A stretch of 7,863 nt of DNA from an uncultured Micrococcales bacterium (GTDB lineage: Bacteria; Actinomycetota; Actinomycetes; Actinomycetales; Microbacteriaceae), in contig CAJXMQ010000044.1 in NCBI GenBank assembly GCA_913056225.1, positions 1 to 7,863 on the forward strand. The letters are read 5' to 3'. Positions 6,605-7,863 of this stretch are shown here, in pieces. The notes under the pieces were generated by a model. That model worked only from the letters and a program-made list of their open reading frames with translations. It had not been told where the DNA came from and did no database searches. Each line of letters begins with the position of its first letter. Positions within the stretch are counted from its first letter, which is position 1. Made by a program: the position numbers and the translations under genes.

Positions 6605-7863
6605 TTCAGATTAGAGAACTGATTGAAACTGACATCGATGAGGTTTTTGAGCTCGAGAAGCAGATCTTCCAATCAGACGCTTGGTCGAAACAAAACCTAC
6701 TCTCAGACAGTCAAGCTAGTCACACCAATTATTTGGTTGTCCAAGACAATCAGCAAGTGGTGGGATATGCGGGGCTTTCTTCTCCCCCCGGTAGCTTCCA
6801 AGCCGACATCAACACAATAGCGATTGCGGAATCTCACAGAAGGCAGGGCCTTGCTCGCCAATTGGTTCAGAGAATGATCCAGATGGCGACCAGAAACGGC
6901 GCTGAAAATGTGTTTTTGGATGTTCGCGCGGATAACTCATCCGCAATCAAGCTTTACGAAAGTTTTGGGTTTGAACAAATTGACGTCAGAAAAAACTATT
7001 ACCAGCCAGCTGGGGTTGATGCTTTGGTGATGCGCAAGCAGATCAGACAACCATTGGTAATGGGGATTGAAACAAGTTGCGATGAAACTGGGGTCGGGAT
7101 TGTTCGTGGCAATCGACTGATTTCAAACGCCCTCAACAGCTCAATGGAGATTCACGCCAGGTTCGGAGGGGTTGTTCCAGAGGTTGCAGCCCGAGCGCAT
7201 CTTGAAGCATTGAAACCAACCATTGACTCTGCGCTTTCAGAGGCTGGCATTGAAATTGCTGATCTAGACGCTATCTCTGTAACTAACGGGCCTGGTTTGT
7301 CTGGAGCATTGATGGTTGGCATCGGAGCCGCTAAGGCAATTGCCGTTGCCCACGATAAACCTTTATATGCGGTGAATCACTTAGTTGGGCATGTGGGTGC
7401 TGACATTTTGGAGAGAGGGAGTCTACAAACTCCAAGCATTGCCTTGTTAGTAAGCGGTGGCCACACCTCACTTCTTTTAGTTAGGGATCTTCTAGACGAC
7501 GTTGAGCTTTTGGGTGAAACCATTGATGACGCAGCCGGTGAAGCTTTTGACAAAGTGGCCAGAGTGTTGGGACTGCCATACCCAGGGGGACCTGAAATAG
7601 ACAGGGTAGCCATCAATGGAAACCCGCAAGCAATTAGGTTCCCCAGGGGATTGACTCTTCCCAAAGATATGGCAGAGCACAAATATGACTTTAGTTTCAG
7701 TGGTTTGAAGACAGCTGTTGCTCGCTATGTGGAAAAGGCTGAGGATGCCGGTGAAGAGGTTCATATTGCGGATGTGGCGGCCAGTTTTAGAGAAGCTGTT
7801 GTTGATGTTTTGATTAGCAAAGCAGTTAAGGCATGTGCGGAGTTTGAAGTTCCGCGATTGATT
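6601..7863 (+). CDS. RimI-TsaD fusion: ribosomal protein S18 alanine N-acetyltransferase / tRNA A37 threonylcarbamoyltransferase (3' end cut by window)
   Basis: One frame runs from ATG 6601 to the window end, 421 codons without a stop. Residues 1-148 form a GNAT acetyltransferase of the RimI type: DAWSKQNLL (26-34), the acetyl-CoA loop RRQGLAR (80-86), FLDVRADNSSA (105-115), LYESFGF (118-124) and NYYQP (132-136). Y119 matches the catalytic Tyr of enteric RimI; the catalytic Glu position is D107. From about residue 151 TsaD begins: MGIETSCDETGVG (154-166), FGGVVPEVAARAHLE (188-202), GPGLSGALMVG (230-240), the metal ligands H260 and H264 in NHLVGH, LVSGGHT (283-289), IDDAAGEAFDKVARVLG (308-324), PYPGG (326-330) and FSFSGLKTA (364-372). 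About 70-80 residues, including the GG(V)AAN region and the metal-binding Asp, lie past the window. TsaD is the catalytic subunit for t6A; RimI acetylates S18. The start overlaps tsaB by four bases. Domain identities are firm; whether the product stays fused is inferred. Confidence 0.93.
   Translation, partial: MIQIRELIETDIDEVFELEKQIFQSDAWSKQNLLSDSQASHTNYLVVQDNQQVVGYAGLSSPPGSFQADINTIAIAESHRRQGLARQLVQRMIQMATRNGAENVFLDVRADNSSAIKLYESFGFEQIDVRKNYYQPAGVDALVMRKQIRQPLVMGIETSCDETGVGIVRGNRLISNALNSSMEIHARFGGVVPEVAARAHLEALKPTIDSALSEAGIEIADLDAISVTNGPGLSGALMVGIGAAKAIAVAHDKPLYAVNHLVGHVGADILERGSLQTPSIALLVSGGHTSLLLVRDLLDDVELLGETIDDAAGEAFDKVARVLGLPYPGGPEIDRVAINGNPQAIRFPRGLTLPKDMAEHKYDFSFSGLKTAVARYVEKAEDAGEEVHIADVAASFREAVVDVLISKAVKACAEFEVPRLI
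7045..7059 (+). other. RimI-TsaD junction (short in-frame linker)
   Basis: RimI homology ends at about residue 148 (LVMRKQI) and TsaD homology begins at the residues PLVMGIETSC from 151. Codons 149-153 (RQPLV) are the whole link. Possible internal starts are ATG 7060, TTG 7054 and ATG 7030. None has a Shine-Dalgarno-like sequence at normal spacing, and none follows a stop codon, so separate TsaD translation has no visible signal. Confidence 0.75.

Noticed and set aside
6623..6820. Short plus-strand open frame of 65 codons within rimI
   Set aside because: It is an out-of-frame reading of the RimI domain; the real frame starts at 6601 and carries all the GNAT motifs.
7377..7764. Two overlapping minus-strand open frames at the window end
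   Set aside because: They are antisense to conserved TsaD motifs and have no recognisable protein features.
6601..7863. The fusion as a sequencing error that removed a stop codon
   Set aside because: Both domains align to their families right up to the junction in one frame, with no loss of conserved residues. An error would have to be a clean stop-codon substitution or a compensated indel. It cannot be fully excluded from one sequence.

Overview
The window reads as a compact stretch of an actinobacterial chromosome. The order glmM, coaA (reverse), glmS, acpS, alr, tsaE, tsaB, rimI, tsaD is the arrangement I know from Microbacteriaceae and related actinobacteria. The proteins are close to their families throughout. 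Four sampled lines of sequence average in the high forties of percent G+C. Low G+C for an actinobacterium, together with almost no intergenic DNA, suggests a small-genome lineage such as the freshwater Luna-type Microbacteriaceae (Rhodoluna/Aquiluna relatives). The lineage is an inference; the gene identities are firm.

Layout. Positions 1-1344 hold the 3' part of glmM, lacking only the first few codons, on the + strand. coaA lies on the - strand (1327-2268) and overlaps the end of glmM tail to tail by 18 bp. A 29-bp gap (2269-2297) separates the divergent starts of coaA and glmS and appears to carry two overlapping, opposed -10 elements. From glmS onward everything is on the + strand as one tightly packed operon: glmS (2298-4142), acpS (4142-4477), alr (4470-5540), tsaE (5542-6009), tsaB (5993-6604), and a single open reading frame from 6601 through the window end that encodes RimI joined in frame to TsaD. 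Junctions inside the operon are overlaps of 1, 8, 17 and 4 bp, or a 1-bp gap. No stretch over 300 bases lacks a gene, and I see no RNA genes, mobile elements, repeats or CRISPR arrays.

How the genes work together. GlmS and GlmM are consecutive steps from fructose-6-phosphate to glucosamine-1-phosphate, the precursor of UDP-GlcNAc and peptidoglycan. Alr supplies D-alanine for the same wall. CoaA starts CoA synthesis, and AcpS uses CoA to charge acyl carrier protein. TsaE, TsaB and TsaD are the ATPase, partner and catalytic subunits that put threonylcarbamoyl on A37 of ANN-decoding tRNAs. RimI acetylates the N-terminus of ribosomal protein S18. TsaC, which makes the threonylcarbamoyl-AMP donor, is not in the window.

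Most notable is the RimI-TsaD fusion: no stop codon separates the two domains and only a few residues link them. Second is the absence of nnrD, which commonly sits between acpS and alr in relatives; here acpS and alr overlap directly. Apart from these, the region is conserved housekeeping DNA and I found no sign of horizontal transfer or of an unknown defence-type system.
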